From positions 62,001-126,000 of the forward strand of contig CAKUWY010000005.1 in NCBI GenBank assembly GCA_934699585.1: DNA of 64,000 bases, written 5' to 3'. The position numbers were made by a program, and so were the translations under genes. The notes under the pieces are model-generated. The model had not been told where the DNA came from, made no database searches, and saw only the letters and a program-made list of their open reading frames with translations. This DNA is from an uncultured Fibrobacter sp. (GTDB lineage Bacteria; Fibrobacterota; Fibrobacteria; Fibrobacterales; Fibrobacteraceae). Positions 16,832 through 25,061 of the stretch are shown here, one piece after another; within the stretch, counting starts at the first letter, position 1, and each line of letters starts with the position of its first letter.

Positions 16832-19162
16832 ATGGCTCAGCATTTACCCAGCGAAGAACAGATTATCGCCATCCTCCGTGACGAACCTATGGTCGGCAGT
16901 CAACTGCGGGGCGCCCTCGGGCTTCCCAAGAAGCAGAAGATGGCATTCAAGCAGATGCTGGCCGACATGGTGGAGCGGGGCCTGCTGAAGCGCACCAGCC
17001 ACAAGGAATACCAGCTGGGCGACGGCGAAACCCAAGAAGAAAAGCGCGAAAAGCGTTTCAAGAAAATCGCGGAACAGGGCGGCGAAGACAACCGCAGGCC
17101 CGCAGCCCGCAGCCGCAGGCAAAAAGACAAGGAAAACGAGACCCGTATCAAGCGGGGAATCCTGCACCAGATTGGTGACGAAGAATGGGAAGTCCACGAA
17201 CTGGAAACGGGCAAGGTTTACGAGATGGCCCACCGCCGGCAGGCGCCGGGCAAAGAGGGCGAGACCATCAGCTTTACCCTGTACCCCCACCCGAAACTCA
17301 AGCACAGCTACTTGGCCAAGGTGGACCGCACCGCCGAAGCCATGAACATTTCCTGGGCAGAGGTGAAGCAGAAATTCATGGACGAGAACAACCTGCCCAA
17401 GGATTTCTCCCCCGCCATCAAGAAATTTGTAGAAGGCATCAAGGAGCCGGGCCCCAAGGATTTCAAGGGACGTATCGACTACCGCAAGCTGGATATTCTC
17501 TGCATCGACCCCGAAGGGGCCATGGACCACGACGACGCCATCAGCGTAGAACGCCTGCCAAACGGCGGCTACAAGCTGGGCGTGCACATCGCCGACGTAA
17601 GCTACTACGTGCCCGAAGGATCCGACCTGGACGAAGAAGCCCTGGAAAGGAGCTACACCCAGTACCTGCCCTGGACCGCCGTGCCCATGCTTCCCGAAAA
17701 GCTTTCTAGCGGAGTGTGCAGCCTGCACCAGGGCGTGGACCGCTGTGCCTTCACCTGCATGATGGAACTGGACAAAGACGCCAACGTACTCAGCTGGGAT
17801 TTCCACAGGAGTATCGTGAATATTTCCAAGGGCATCACCTACCAAGAAGCGGTGAAGATGATGGAAGCGGGAGACGACTCCATCAAGGCATTGGCCGAAG
17901 TCACGGCACTCCTCAAGAAGAACCGCACCAAGGAAGGCCTGCTGGAATTCAAGAGCACCGAATACGGCTGTAAGTTCAACGAGGCCGGCGAACCCGTACA
18001 GATTGTGCCCCGCCAGAGCGACGAATCCAATTCCTGGGTAGAAGAGTGCATGCTGATAGCCAACAACTGCTGCGCCAAGGAACTCAAGAAGAGAAAGCTC
18101 CAGGGCATCTACCGTATCCACGAAGCGCCGGACACCAAGGACATCATGGAACTGTACTACATGTACCCCGACCTGTTCAAGGACGCTCCCGTGATGCTTC
18201 GCGACCTGGGCAAGCCCCGCAGCGGAGACACCAACCTGAACCCCGTCGCCTTCAAGCTGTACCAGCATCTTGTCAAGCGGGCTGGCGACGACGAAACCTT
18301 GATGAACCGCATTTTGCGCAGCATGCAAAAGGCCCATTACGACAGCAACAGCTTTGGTCACTTCGCCTTGAACTGGCAGGACTACAGCCACTTTACCAGT
18401 CCCATCCGCCGTTACGCCGACCTGTGGTGCCATCGGGAACTGGCCCGCAAGGGCGCAGAGATTAACGCCGAACGTACCGAAAGCGTCATCGAAGTCTGCG
18501 ACCTGATTTCGGCCAACGAAATCAAGAACATGAAGGTGGAACGCATTTCCATCAAGGTGTGCAGCTGCTGGATTCTAAAGAACCGCATAGGAGACGACTT
18601 CGAAGCAAGCGTCACGGGCATCGAGGAATGGGGAATCTACGTCTCCATTCCGGACCCCATCGCCGAGGGCCTGGTGCGCTTCCGCGATATCGCCGGAGAG
18701 GATTTCTACGTATTCAACCCGGACCAAGGGCTTGCTTTCGGGAAGCGCAGTGGCCGCACCTTCCGCAGGGGCGACAAGGTGCTGGTGCGGCTACTCCGCG
18801 TAGATCCTCTACGCGGCCAGGCCGATTTCAGCATTCTGGAAAAGCTTTCCTCCGAACCCAAGAAGCGCCGCCGTCAGGGCGAATCCCGCGACAGCTACCG
18901 AGACGTTCACGAACGTGCGGACCGTGCCGCCGCCGCAGAGGCGTTGGGCTATGTGAGCCAACCCGACGATGACGATTTCGGCTTTGACGATGACGCCCCC
19001 AGCTTTGTCCGGAACGGGCGCGACTCCCGCAGGGAAAGTTCCCGCAGAGAAAAGCCCCGCAAGACCATGAGCGACAAGAGTTCCAAGGCCAAAGGCCCCA
19101 AGGCTTACGGTGAAAAGCTTGCCCGCGGCCGCGGAGGCCGAGGCAGGAGCGGTAGGCGGTAA
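16832..19162 (+). CDS. rnr: Ribonuclease R
   Basis: 776 aa. An N-terminal winged-helix region (residues about 8-65) is followed by a charged basic linker, cold-shock-type RNA-binding segments (about 110-210), the RNB catalytic domain beginning near residue 220 with the metal-binding DPEGAMDHDDAISVE, and an S1 domain at about 587-670 (DFEASVTGIEEWGIYVSI). The tail of about 100 residues is rich in Arg, Lys, Gly and Asp, as in RNase R rather than RNase II. It is a 3'-5' exoribonuclease for structured RNA and acts in rRNA quality control. RBS GGAGG, 6-nt spacing. Confidence 0.93.
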   Translation: MAQHLPSEEQIIAILRDEPMVGSQLRGALGLPKKQKMAFKQMLADMVERGLLKRTSHKEYQLGDGETQEEKREKRFKKIAEQGGEDNRRPAARSRRQKDKENETRIKRGILHQIGDEEWEVHELETGKVYEMAHRRQAPGKEGETISFTLYPHPKLKHSYLAKVDRTAEAMNISWAEVKQKFMDENNLPKDFSPAIKKFVEGIKEPGPKDFKGRIDYRKLDILCIDPEGAMDHDDAISVERLPNGGYKLGVHIADVSYYVPEGSDLDEEALERSYTQYLPWTAVPMLPEKLSSGVCSLHQGVDRCAFTCMMELDKDANVLSWDFHRSIVNISKGITYQEAVKMMEAGDDSIKALAEVTALLKKNRTKEGLLEFKSTEYGCKFNEAGEPVQIVPRQSDESNSWVEECMLIANNCCAKELKKRKLQGIYRIHEAPDTKDIMELYYMYPDLFKDAPVMLRDLGKPRSGDTNLNPVAFKLYQHLVKRAGDDETLMNRILRSMQKAHYDSNSFGHFALNWQDYSHFTSPIRRYADLWCHRELARKGAEINAERTESVIEVCDLISANEIKNMKVERISIKVCSCWILKNRIGDDFEASVTGIEEWGIYVSIPDPIAEGLVRFRDIAGEDFYVFNPDQGLAFGKRSGRTFRRGDKVLVRLLRVDPLRGQADFSILEKLSSEPKKRRRQGESRDSYRDVHERADRAAAAEALGYVSQPDDDDFGFDDDAPSFVRNGRDSRRESSRREKPRKTMSDKSSKAKGPKAYGEKLARGRGGRGRSGRR

Positions 19163-19180
19163 TTCAAGGAGATGCCCTGT

Positions 19181-19223
19181 CATCCTGGAGGCCAGAGGCC
19201 GATAGGACCCGGCGGGCATGACA
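19181..19223. repeat. REP-like palindromic remnant
   Basis: The sequence runs from tgtcatcctgg through ggcgggcatgacaa, the same GTCATCCT...GGCATGAC frame seen at 6473-6527 and 9060-9100, with an asymmetric centre. It lies between rnr and the next gene and argues against the upstream ATG at 19172. Confidence 0.45.
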
Positions 19224-19231
19224 ACAGAACA

Positions 19232-20116
19232 ATGCAAAACAGCAGAATCGTTCTATACGCAAGCTACCAGACCGGCAAGGATTTGCCCGGCTATGTGCGC
19301 TTTGCGCTACAGCACCTGTCCGAAACGCCTTTCCGTGTTGTACTACTGACCAACAAGCGCGAGCTTTCTCCAGAAACCCTTGCGTTCCTGCAAGAGCGGA
19401 ACATTTTCCTGTACCTCACCGAAAACCACGGCTTTGACTTTGGCATGTGGCGAAGGTTCCTTAAGGACTTGGCCAACGACAGGGGAAATTTCACCACCCT
19501 CAGCGGCATTTCGCGACTGGTGCTGATGAACGACTCCATCGTCTATTACCGGAACCGGTTCCAGGAGTTTTTCGAACGGGCGGAGCGTAGCGATGCCGAC
19601 GCCATTTCCCTTACCCAAAGCAAAGAAGTCCGACCGCACCTGCAAAGCTATTTTCTCTATCTCAAACCAGAAGCTTTAGGCGCTTTCTACATGCACCTAC
19701 TGGAAACTCCAGAACAGGAAACATTCTACGATGTGGTGCACCGCCTGGAAATCGGAATGGCGAATGCATTCGATGATGCAGAAGTCCGAACCGAAGCCCT
19801 GTACCCTACAAAACAAAACGCTTTATTCGCCTATCCAGAACTCATTGCCGCTGGTGCCGGATTTATTAAGCGTAAATTATTACAGCATCGATTCTCCATA
19901 AAAGAAAAAATGTTCTTTATAAAGAACCAGTCCGGAGATGCTCTAAATACAAATTACCACGAACTAATCATCAAGAGCGGTTTCGCTCCTGATTTCAAAG
20001 AAGAATGGCTACCCTCTCCCGTAGCGGGGGGGATTCGTCGGACAGCAGACCGCCTGTGGGAAAAGCCCCTAACTTTTATTTTACGATCTTTGCGTCTTTC
20101 ACGTCCTTGCCCTTGA
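19232..20116 (+). CDS. Rhamnan-synthesis-F (RgpF)-like glycosyltransferase
   Basis: 294 aa from ATG 19232; an upstream in-frame ATG (19172) would translate REP DNA. The N-terminus RIVLYASYQTGKDLPGYVRFALQHL, then ENHGFDFGMWRRFL and LVLMNDSIVYYRN with a later DADAISLTQS segment, match the RgpF family (pfam05045), which modifies or builds rhamnose-rich surface polysaccharides. The last 41 nt overlap the 3' end of yidC on the opposite strand, so the C-terminal residues RSLRLSRPCP are antisense to yidC coding DNA. Acceptor and sugar are unknown. Confidence 0.7.
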   Translation: MQNSRIVLYASYQTGKDLPGYVRFALQHLSETPFRVVLLTNKRELSPETLAFLQERNIFLYLTENHGFDFGMWRRFLKDLANDRGNFTTLSGISRLVLMNDSIVYYRNRFQEFFERAERSDADAISLTQSKEVRPHLQSYFLYLKPEALGAFYMHLLETPEQETFYDVVHRLEIGMANAFDDAEVRTEALYPTKQNALFAYPELIAAGAGFIKRKLLQHRFSIKEKMFFIKNQSGDALNTNYHELIIKSGFAPDFKEEWLPSPVAGGIRRTADRLWEKPLTFILRSLRLSRPCP

Positions 20117-21962
20117 GTTTGGACGATTCGCTGCCCTGGGCCATTACGCCCCGGTTGATGAACTTGTACTGGGCAATGCTCCAGAAGTTGGACACAATCC
20201 AGTAGAGCACCAGGCCCGAAGGCATCACCGCGCTAAAGAAGAACATCATGGCGGGCATCATCCAGGTCATCATCTTCTGCTGTGCCGGGTCCATGCCGGC
20301 GCTACCGCTCATGGTCACCTTGGTCTGGAAGTATGTCGTAACCACCATAATCCAGGGGAGAATGGCAAGGCCTGCAGGCATCACGAAGGGAATCGAAAAT
20401 CCGCTCCACACCACGTCGCTCTTGCTCAGGTCGGTAATCCAGAGGAAGGCGGGCATACCGCGGAGTTCGATAGCGCGGCCCAGCACAAAGAACAATCCCA
20501 TAAAGATAGGCATCTGGATAAGCATGGGCAGGCACCCGCCCGTGCAGCTGGCCAGCGGGTTCACACCGTTCTTGGCATAGAGTTCCATGATGGCGGCCTG
20601 CTTCTTTTGCGGATCGCTACGGTACTTCACGTTGATTTCGTCCAGCTGGGGCTTGAGCTTGCTCATGGCGCGGGTGGACTTGAGCTGCTTTACCGTAAAG
20701 GGCGTAGTGAATGCGCGAACAATGAAGGTCACAAGGATAATGGCCACGCCGTAGTTCGGGATAATGGAATAGAAGAACTTGAGGAGTTTCAACAGCCACT
20801 TGCAGATCCACACGAACCAGACGCTGGAACCGGGGAACCACTTGGAGCCTGTCACGATAATCTTCTCGTAACCCTGGTCAAGGGCTTCCACCTCATCCCA
20901 CTGGAGCGGGAGCACCATAAAGTTATAGGCCAGAGAATCGCCACGGATACCATCTGCAATGGTAAGGCTGTAGGTTCCCGGATCGGGATTTTCTTCGGTG
21001 GCCACGTCGATGTGCTTCGCGTTTACCTTGACGGGAACGGGCTTGTCGAACTGCACCGACAGGGCCACGTACTTGCGGCGCATGCCCACCCAGTAGTAGT
21101 TGGCGTTGTCAAAGGTCATGGCGTCGGAGAAAGTCTCGCGCTCCGTAATCTCACTGTTCTTGAAAATCACTTCGCTAAAGAAATAGCTGGCACCGCCAAA
21201 GCTCTTGCCCTTGGGCATGACCTCGGTTTCTTTCATGCCGCCCTTCCAGGACAGTTCGTAATCGGCCGGCTTGAACCCCACAAAGCGGTTCACCTGGCGC
21301 ACCGCCACTCCGGCCTTGGTAAAGCCGTAGCTGCGAATCACCTGCTTGCCGCTGGCGTCGGTGAAGGTGAACTGCACCGTCACATCGTTTTCCACCTTGA
21401 TCTTTTCGGGAGTGTCATCCAGGTCGAAAAGGGCTTCGGTCAGGTCCGCCTTGCCCAGTTTCAGGTCCAAGGCACCCAGGGCGGTATCCTGGATAATCTC
21501 CGGGAAGTTTCCGGCGCTGTCGGGCAGAGCCTTCACAATCACGCTCTGGACACGGGCGCCCTTGTTACTGAGGGTCATGATAAACTTGTCGGTCTCCACC
21601 GTCACCGTGCGGGGTTCCACGATCTTCGGGGCTTCGGCAGCCTGAGCGCTGTCGGCAACGGACGAGTCTGCAGCAGCGACCTTCGCACTATCGCCCGCAA
21701 CGACCTTTCCTGAATCCAATTCCGAATTCCGAACTCCGGATTCCGAATCATCCAGCACCGGAGCAGCCTTCAGCTCCGGAGTCTTGTCGCCAAGCACCAG
21801 CTGGTCTGCTGAATCGGCGCGAGCGGCCTCCATGGCGGCGGCAGCCTCTTTTTCTTTCGCCTGGGCTTCGGCCTGCTGCTTCGCGTTGTTCGACGACATG
21901 GTCATCCACCAGATGACAATTGCCGCAATCAAGATGGAGCCTATGAGGGAATTCTTGTTCAT
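20076..21962 (-). CDS. yidC: Membrane protein insertase YidC
   Basis: 628 aa in the Gram-negative layout: one N-terminal membrane helix (about 5-24), a long Ala/Asp/Ser-rich linker (about 30-115), a periplasmic beta-sandwich (about 120-360) and the conserved five-helix core (about 390-600), which includes FTTPFTVKQLKSTRAMSKLKPQ and PLASCTGGCLPMLIQMPIFMGLF. It inserts membrane proteins alone or with SecYEG. The start codon overlaps the yidD stop (ATGA). The linker is longer and more Ala/Asp-rich than in enterobacteria. Confidence 0.95.
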   Translation of the reverse strand: MNKNSLIGSILIAAIVIWWMTMSSNNAKQQAEAQAKEKEAAAAMEAARADSADQLVLGDKTPELKAAPVLDDSESGVRNSELDSGKVVAGDSAKVAAADSSVADSAQAAEAPKIVEPRTVTVETDKFIMTLSNKGARVQSVIVKALPDSAGNFPEIIQDTALGALDLKLGKADLTEALFDLDDTPEKIKVENDVTVQFTFTDASGKQVIRSYGFTKAGVAVRQVNRFVGFKPADYELSWKGGMKETEVMPKGKSFGGASYFFSEVIFKNSEITERETFSDAMTFDNANYYWVGMRRKYVALSVQFDKPVPVKVNAKHIDVATEENPDPGTYSLTIADGIRGDSLAYNFMVLPLQWDEVEALDQGYEKIIVTGSKWFPGSSVWFVWICKWLLKLLKFFYSIIPNYGVAIILVTFIVRAFTTPFTVKQLKSTRAMSKLKPQLDEINVKYRSDPQKKQAAIMELYAKNGVNPLASCTGGCLPMLIQMPIFMGLFFVLGRAIELRGMPAFLWITDLSKSDVVWSGFSIPFVMPAGLAILPWIMVVTTYFQTKVTMSGSAGMDPAQQKMMTWMMPAMMFFFSAVMPSGLVLYWIVSNFWSIAQYKFINRGVMAQGSESSKLKGKDVKDAKIVK

Positions 21963-22210
21963 GTCTTTTCCTTTTTAGGGGGCACCGGGTCGTAGCCGCC
22001 CTTGCAGAAGGGGTTGCATCTCAAAATTCTAAAAACCGCAAGATAGAAACCTTTGAAGGGTCCGTGTACCCGTAGAGCCTCGATAGCATAGCTGGAGCAG
22101 GTGGGCTGAAACCGGCAGACCCCGTGAAAGAAGTAGGGGTGCACCAGCTGGTACAGCCGGATAGGCGCAATCAGCACCGCCACGACGGCCCTCTCAAGCT
22201 TCGCAAGCAT
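21959..22210 (-). CDS. yidD: Membrane protein insertion efficiency factor YidD
   Basis: 83 aa with the YidD signature: IRLYQLVHPYFFHGVCRFQPTCSSYAIEALRVHGPFKGFYLAVFRILRCNPFCKGGYDPVPP. The conserved Cys residues (CRFQPTCSSY and LRCNPFCKGGYD) are present. It is an amphipathic inner-membrane-associated protein that helps YidC-dependent insertion. Its start lies inside the rnpA end (17-nt overlap) and its stop overlaps yidC, so all four genes are tightly coupled. Confidence 0.95.
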   Translation of the reverse strand: MLAKLERAVVAVLIAPIRLYQLVHPYFFHGVCRFQPTCSSYAIEALRVHGPFKGFYLAVFRILRCNPFCKGGYDPVPPKKEKT

Positions 22211-22517
22211 CGCCGTCCACCGCCTCCGGGCAGGTCCATTCCATCTTGCGGAAAATCTTGTAGGCGGACTCCCGGAGCTTTTCGGAGGTCAGTTCCTGCT
22301 GGCCCACGGTCACTACCACCATGGCCCACACCGGCTTCTGGATATTCGGGACCATTCCAAAAAACAAAGGCCGCAGAATCCTCCGGCACTTGTTGCGGTA
22401 AACGGCGTTACCGTTTTTCTTTTTCGCCAAAAAGCAGAAGCGACAAAAACCGTCCGGGCTCTCTATCCAACGCATGGTCAATGACGATGCTCGGACAAAC
22501 TTGCCTTGGACGGCCAC
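22194..22517 (-). CDS. rnpA: Ribonuclease P protein component (start uncertain)
   Basis: The core CFLAKKKNGNAVYRNKCRRILR is the RnpA RNR motif that binds the RNase P RNA. From the GTG at 22517 the protein is 107 aa, but family-like sequence continues upstream in frame (LRSYRLPNQPAYRTVAVQGKFVRA), and the in-frame stop is the rpmH stop itself (22584-22586). No ATG, GTG or TTG exists between them, so the real start may be a rare codon (ATC at 22568 behind a GGGGGTGG, or CTG at 22559). The protein is the basic cofactor that matures tRNA 5' ends. Confidence 0.85.
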   Translation of the reverse strand: MAVQGKFVRASSLTMRWIESPDGFCRFCFLAKKKNGNAVYRNKCRRILRPLFFGMVPNIQKPVWAMVVVTVGQQELTSEKLRESAYKIFRKMEWTCPEAVDGDACEA

Positions 22518-22583
22518 TGTTCGGTAAGCGGGCTGGTTCGGCAGCCTATAAGAACGCAGAGCGGCGATGAGCCACCCCCAGAC

Positions 22584-22739
22584 TTACTTCTTATAGATGG
22601 TGTCGCTGACGGTCAGGCGCTTACGGCCCTTGGCGCGGCGACGGCTAAGAACGGCGCGACCCCAACGGTCTTCCATGCGGGCGCGGAAACCCTGCTTGTT
22701 GGCACGCTTGCGGTTATGAGGCTGGAATGTTCTTTTCAT
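22584..22739 (-). CDS. rpmH: Ribosomal protein bL34
   Basis: 51 aa, fully recognisable: MKRTFQPHNRKRANKQGF, then RMEDRWGRAVLSRRRAKGRKRL and a short acidic-free tail. bL34 is a small basic protein of the 50S subunit. It heads the rpmH-rnpA-yidD-yidC operon, an arrangement conserved across bacteria and often close to dnaA/oriC. The C-terminal extension VSDTIYKK is longer than in E. coli (46 aa). Confidence 0.97.
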   Translation of the reverse strand: MKRTFQPHNRKRANKQGFRARMEDRWGRAVLSRRRAKGRKRLTVSDTIYKK

Positions 22740-23024
22740 GATAAAACCTTTCTAGTCGAAATTCAAAATTTTTGAGTTCCAAATCTAGCAAAAATACCGC
22801 ATAAATCAAGGTGTTTTGCCCCGAAGTACGGGAAATTTAAGCAAAAAAGGCCAAAACAACGCGTTTTAGCCAATTTATCAACACCTTATCAACACTCATA
22901 CTAGCGCTAAATCTTTTTACAGCAAGGAGATCCCCGCCTGCGCGGGGATGACAAATTGGAGTGCGGGGATGACAAATTGGAGCGCGGGGATGACAAATTG
23001 GAGCGCGGGGATGACAATCGATAG
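22740..23024. promoter_or_regulatory. rpmH upstream region with two DnaA-box-like sites
   Basis: TTATCAACA occurs twice as a direct repeat (22875-22883 and 22886-22894), 11 bp apart, so on the same helical face. Each differs from the DnaA box TTATCCACA at one position. The AT-rich 22765-22920 stretch should contain the rpmH promoter. The right half (22930-23017) is a REP hairpin and its tandem expansion. rpmH often lies near oriC, but no dnaA or dnaN is in the window. Confidence 0.35.
22930..23017. repeat. REP hairpin followed by a 21-bp tandem repeat (about 3.6 copies)
   Basis: ATCCCCGC-CTGC-GCGGGGAT (22930-22949) is a perfect REP-like hairpin. Its right arm starts a 21-bp unit, gcggggatgacaaattgga plus g and t/c, repeated at 22942, 22963 and 22984 with a partial fourth copy from 23005. 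The units are identical apart from the final base. It lies just past the 3' end of the GGDEF gene. Confidence 0.85.
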
Positions 23025-24101
23025 TTACGACATCTTCCTTATTTTGTTCCGGCCCTCGGTCTTGGCCAGGTACAGCACCTCTTCGGCCTTTACCAGGAAC
23101 TGGGAGAAGTGGCTATAGTTCCTGTCGCCACAGGCGATAAAGCAGCCGGACACCGTAACGGAAGCGTCGGGGAACCTGTTCCAACGGAGCGCAGCAATAC
23201 CCTCGCGAATCCGCTCGGCACGGGCAAAGGCCTCCAGCTCGGAATCGGCCCGAAGCACGCACATGAACAGTTCCCCGTCCATACGGCCGCAGCATTCCCC
23301 AATCCGGTCGTCACGCTCTTGAATCAAAAACTTCGCCACGTCGCAGAGCACCTGGTCGCCAAACACCTGGCCGTAGCTGGCGTTCACCTCGCGAAACTCG
23401 TCCATGTCAAGGAGCAGCAGGTAGTATTCCTCCCGCTGCAGCCACACGACACTTTCCAAGAAGTGCGTCATGTAGCCACGGTTGAAAAGCCCTGTCTTGG
23501 AGTCTCTCTTGGATAAAAACTCCAGGCGCTTGAGCATTTCTTCACGGCCCTTCCGTTCGGTATTGTAGGAATAGAGGGCGAAGGAATTGATGATAAAGAC
23601 CACCACACCCGTAATAAAGAAAGACACCAGGATGTCGATGAAAGCCGCCTGGTGGTCCAGGGCCACCACATACTCAGGGTAAAGTTCCGAAAGCACAAAG
23701 GCGATTTCGAAGGCGAGCATGGAAAGCACAAACACCGCCCACTTGCTCTTGCCGGGGCAATAGGCACAAAGAAACACCGCAGTAAGGCAGTAAAGGGTCA
23801 TGCCGCAATTGAACCCGCCGCACAAGAAGAACAGCATGGGCAGCAAGAAACAGCTGAGCAAAAGGCACATGACCACATAGCAGACGCTATACATACGGGT
23901 CTTGACCGCCACCACTGCCAAAATGGCGCAGATAACGCTGGTCAGCAAGCACACCGCCGAAGTCACCGGGCTAATTTGCTCATATATGGTAAAAACCGTG
24001 GAGGCAACGCTTGCCGCCAACACAATCACCAGGAACACCCAGAAAAGGGTCCGTTCCAGGGAGTCCTGCCGCTGCAGGAATTTTTTCAGTTTACCGATCA
24101 T
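23025..24101 (-). CDS. Membrane GGDEF-family protein with degenerate active site
   Basis: 358 aa. The first about 190 residues hold six or seven hydrophobic segments; a coiled linker and a GGDEF-family domain follow (about 200-355: SKRDSKTGLFNRGYMTHFLE, LLDMDEFREVNASYGQVFGDQVL). The active-site loop that should read GGDEF is DGELF (in CCGRMDGELF, near residue 272), so two key positions including the catalytic Glu are changed. Diguanylate cyclase activity is unlikely; GTP or c-di-GMP sensing, or partner binding, is more plausible. The c-di-GMP-related HD-GYP gene lies 1 kb away. Confidence 0.8.
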   Translation of the reverse strand: MIGKLKKFLQRQDSLERTLFWVFLVIVLAASVASTVFTIYEQISPVTSAVCLLTSVICAILAVVAVKTRMYSVCYVVMCLLLSCFLLPMLFFLCGGFNCGMTLYCLTAVFLCAYCPGKSKWAVFVLSMLAFEIAFVLSELYPEYVVALDHQAAFIDILVSFFITGVVVFIINSFALYSYNTERKGREEMLKRLEFLSKRDSKTGLFNRGYMTHFLESVVWLQREEYYLLLLDMDEFREVNASYGQVFGDQVLCDVAKFLIQERDDRIGECCGRMDGELFMCVLRADSELEAFARAERIREGIAALRWNRFPDASVTVSGCFIACGDRNYSHFSQFLVKAEEVLYLAKTEGRNKIRKMS

Positions 24102-24265
24102 CTTATCTATTTATCGCCCCTAATTTACCCCTAATTACACTCTTTTTTTCAAAAAAGGAAAACATAATATAAAATGTATCTTCCAATTTGGAAGGGTTTC
24201 GCCCCCTTTATCATAACTTTGTTATATTATTGAAAGTAAAATCCTATTATTTTAGCAGGTAGTGT

Positions 24266-24790
24266 ATGGAACTGACCCCGTTAGATATCCGCAACCAGAC
24301 ATTCCACAAAAAGAACTTCGGCGGCATAGACCCCGACGAGGTCAAGGCATTCCTCGAGACGGCGGCTACCGCTTTCGAGCAGATGTCCAGGAACCGTACC
24401 GACCTCACAGAACGCCTGAAAATCGCCGAGGAACGGGTCAACTACTACCGCCAAATCGAGAAGACCATCCAGGACGCCGTGGTCACCATGCAAAAGACCG
24501 TGGACGAGGTCAAGGCCAACGCCGAAAAAGAGGCAGAACTGATTATCGCCGAGGCCAAGGCACGAGCCATCAAGGAAGTGGAGAACACCAAAAAGAGCGC
24601 CGAGGACCTGCGGGCCGAAATCGAACAGCTGAAGCAGATCCGCACCAACTACTTTATCCGGTGCCGGGCGCTCATCCGCGGGCAAGAAGACCTGCTTTCT
24701 GCCATGGAAAACGACCAGCGGGAGTTGGCCGAACCGGCACCCGCCAGAAGGCCTGCCCCTGCCATGCCTACCGGGAACGTCATCGGCTAA
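24266..24790 (+). CDS. DivIVA-domain coiled-coil protein
   Basis: 174 aa. The N-terminal segment LTPLDIRNQTFHKKNFGGIDPDEVKAFLE matches the DivIVA lipid-binding domain; residues about 35-145 are a long coiled coil; the tail is Pro/Ala-rich. DivIVA proteins bind curved membrane and recruit division or polarity factors. Outside Gram-positives they are less well understood. The DUF167 gene follows after 15 nt. The upstream AT-rich 164-nt gap (24102-24265) carries the divergent promoters. Confidence 0.82.
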   Translation: MELTPLDIRNQTFHKKNFGGIDPDEVKAFLETAATAFEQMSRNRTDLTERLKIAEERVNYYRQIEKTIQDAVVTMQKTVDEVKANAEKEAELIIAEAKARAIKEVENTKKSAEDLRAEIEQLKQIRTNYFIRCRALIRGQEDLLSAMENDQRELAEPAPARRPAPAMPTGNVIG

Positions 24791-24805
24791 TAAAAGAGGC
24801 CTCCC

Positions 24806-25030
24806 TTGAAGATAAACATCAAGGTACATGCAAGAAGCAAGCGGGAATCCGTCACGGAAAACCCCGACGGTAGCTACAAGGTAGAGGTCAAGGCACCGCC
24901 CGTAGATGGAGCCGCCAACGAGGCCATCTGCGAGCTTCTGGCAAAGCACTTTGGAGTCCACAAGCGGGATGTATCCGTGGTGACGGGAGCGACAAACAAC
25001 AAGAAGGTTGTTGAAATCCAGGGGCTCTAA
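24806..25030 (+). CDS. DUF167 (YggU-family) protein
   Basis: 74 aa from a TTG start with AGAGG nearby; no ATG is available upstream. KINIKVHARSKRESV, VKAPPVDGAANEAICELLAKHFGVHKRDVSVVTGATNNKKVVEI is the complete DUF167 domain. Biochemical role unknown. It commonly sits next to DivIVA or YggT genes, as here. Confidence 0.85.
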   Translation: MKINIKVHARSKRESVTENPDGSYKVEVKAPPVDGAANEAICELLAKHFGVHKRDVSVVTGATNNKKVVEIQGL

Positions 25031-25061
25031 GCCGGACTAGATTTGTAAAAGGGACGGGTTC

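Noticed and set aside
20607..21713. 368-aa plus-strand frame antisense to yidC
   Set aside because: Shadow of a GC-rich gene; no recognisable motifs.
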